Part shown: piece after piece, positions 49,549 through 50,565 of the stretch
Layout: the number at the start of each line of letters is the position of its first letter
How positions within the stretch are numbered: the first letter of the stretch is position 1
NCBI GenBank assembly: GCA_029225165.1
Contig: JAQXVY010000059.1
Span: forward strand, 1-50,565
Direction of reading: 5' to 3'
DNA: 50,565 bases
Source: Oscillospiraceae bacterium
GTDB taxonomy: Bacteria > Bacillota > Clostridia > Oscillospirales > Acutalibacteraceae
The notes under the pieces: generated by a model
Told to the model about the DNA's origin: nothing
The model's input: the letters and a program-made list of their open reading frames with translations, nothing else
Database searches by the model: none
Translations under genes and position numbers: made by a program

Positions 49549-50565
49549 ATGGACAATCCAAATTGTAACACAAAACGCTCAAAAGGACAACACCTAACTT
49601 ATGAAGAAAGAGTAGAAATTGAAATCCGACTTAAAGACGGCTGGACACCATACAAGATACACAAACATTTGGGTTGCTCATTTAACACAATAAAGAATGA
49701 ATATGAACGAGGTAAAGTTCTACTCTTTAACGGTAAAGTCGAGCGTTACAAAGCATCAGTCGGTCAGAAAACCTACATGGAAAATCGTAAAAACAGCAAA
49801 AAGAATTATAGCTGTCTTGAAGTAGTTGATTTTCTCACATATGTTGAAAATCAAGTTAAAAATGAGGGCTGGTCACTGGATGCTTGTGTAGGTTTTGCAA
49901 AAGATAATAATCTGTTTGACAAGGATGAAATGGTGTGTACAAAAACATTGTATAACTATGTTGATGCCGGTTTGATGAACATAACAAATATGGATTTGCC
50001 TGAAAAACTCAGTCGTAATACCAAAACTAAAAAGGTAAGAGAAAACAAGAAAAACCTGGGCAATAGCATAGAAGAACGCCCCGAAGAAGTGGAATTACGA
50101 GAAGAATTCGGTCATTGGGAAATCGACAGTGTAATCGGTAAAAAGAAGGATACAGAGCCTGTAGTAATGACGCTTGTTGAAAGAAAACTTAGGATGTCAC
50201 TGTGGCTTAAAGTAGAAAACCATACCGCCGAAGCCATAGATAATGCTTTAGCAGAACTTATACCTCAATTCGGTGATAAATACAGAGAAGTATTCAAGAG
50301 TATCACAGGAGATAACGACTCTGAATTTGCCAATTTGTCAAAGCTGGAGTCAATCGGAATACCGGTGTATTTCACTCATCCATACACTTCCTGCGAAAAA
50401 GGAACAAATGAGTGTCATAACAGGATGTTAAGAAGATTTATCCCCAAAGGCAAAAGTATAGATAATTACAGTGCAGACGATATTATGTTTTTTGCTGACA
50501 AGATAAACAATCTTCCCAGAAAGATATTAAACTATCACACTCCGGAAGAACTTTTTGAAAAACAG
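49549..50565 (+). CDS. IS30 family transposase, C-terminus cut by the window edge
   Basis: 339 codons are visible, open to the last base. An N-terminal helix-turn-helix (LTYEERVEIEIRLKDGWTPYKIHKHLGCSFNTIKNEYERG) is followed by a DDE integrase core: HWEIDSVIG (Asp near 193), ITGDNDSEF (Asp near 255) and CEKGTNECHNRMLRRFIPKG (Glu near 288). This order and the GTNE..NRMLRRFIPKG motif are specific to IS30. AAAGGA precedes ATG 49549. No frameshift is seen. The left inverted repeat should lie in 49404-49548 but cannot be fixed without the right end. Confidence 0.9.
   Translation, partial: MDNPNCNTKRSKGQHLTYEERVEIEIRLKDGWTPYKIHKHLGCSFNTIKNEYERGKVLLFNGKVERYKASVGQKTYMENRKNSKKNYSCLEVVDFLTYVENQVKNEGWSLDACVGFAKDNNLFDKDEMVCTKTLYNYVDAGLMNITNMDLPEKLSRNTKTKKVRENKKNLGNSIEERPEEVELREEFGHWEIDSVIGKKKDTEPVVMTLVERKLRMSLWLKVENHTAEAIDNALAELIPQFGDKYREVFKSITGDNDSEFANLSKLESIGIPVYFTHPYTSCEKGTNECHNRMLRRFIPKGKSIDNYSADDIMFFADKINNLPRKILNYHTPEELFEKQ

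Noticed and set aside
1..50565. CRISPR arrays, tRNA genes, prophage or plasmid functions
   Set aside because: Reading both strands showed no regularly spaced repeats, no cas genes, no convincing tRNA arms, and no phage structural or replication genes.

Overview
The window is a stretch of a low-GC Gram-positive chromosome from a strict anaerobe of the class Clostridia, most likely the Oscillospiraceae/Ruminococcaceae. The pointers are the rimP-nusA-ylxR-ylxQ-infB-rbfA order with strong GGAGG ribosome sites, a SpoVAE spore-membrane protein, a T-box leader, many lipoproteins, split transketolase and the [FeFe]-hydrogenase maturases HydG and HydF. No plasmid, phage or CRISPR signature is visible. 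The placement is inferred from gene content only.

Layout. 1-8560 (mostly +): a CpXC-type protein cut by the window edge, a small acidic protein, spoVAE, then the translation/RNA operon rimP-nusA-rnpM-ylxQ-infB-rbfA-nrnA-truB with several overlapping genes. 8560-19140: two lipoproteins, leuCD, the glycogen enzymes malQ-glgP, pncC, and rsmE-mtnN. 19160-23430: a HAAS-domain membrane protein with a PadR regulator, and a pair of bacterial PH-domain membrane proteins (ydbS/ydbT type). 23480-27310: a T-box-controlled acetolactate synthase large subunit and a citrate synthase. 27330-33660: a secreted Ig-like protein, a class 3 lipase, and a cofactor cluster (coaX-birA divergent from coaBC). 33810-36500: two-subunit transketolase and an asparaginase. 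36830-39020: an FkbM methyltransferase and a ComEC-type metallo-beta-lactamase lipoprotein. 39310-43720: a Ca/Na exchanger, a cyclophilin and hydG-hydF. 43720-48630: a substrate-binding lipoprotein with a C-terminal peptidoglycan-binding domain, a DUF815 ATPase, a solitary 5S rRNA gene and mgtE. 48630-50565: an AT-rich accessory end with a DUF1796 protein and an IS30-family transposase cut by the window edge.

The intergenic DNA is full of small palindromic elements. Family A is about 156-159 bp, has GGAAACACTGA terminal inverted repeats, and occurs in three copies, two of them with perfect 4-bp target duplications. Family B is about 146 bp with TGTCATTCTGAG ends, in four full or partial copies. 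Two further palindromic elements occur once each, one of them inside the ilvB T-box leader. These look like non-autonomous transposable elements (MITEs).

The most interesting regulatory signals are three. The hydG leader (40872-41009) has its own promoter, a T-box-like GGGTGGTACC motif, a terminator, and a perfect competing helix. The ilvB T-box is split by a palindromic element. The mgtE leader is long and structured but does not show the M-box sequence I would expect for a magnesium transporter. All RNA structures and promoters were read by eye, with no folding or database search.
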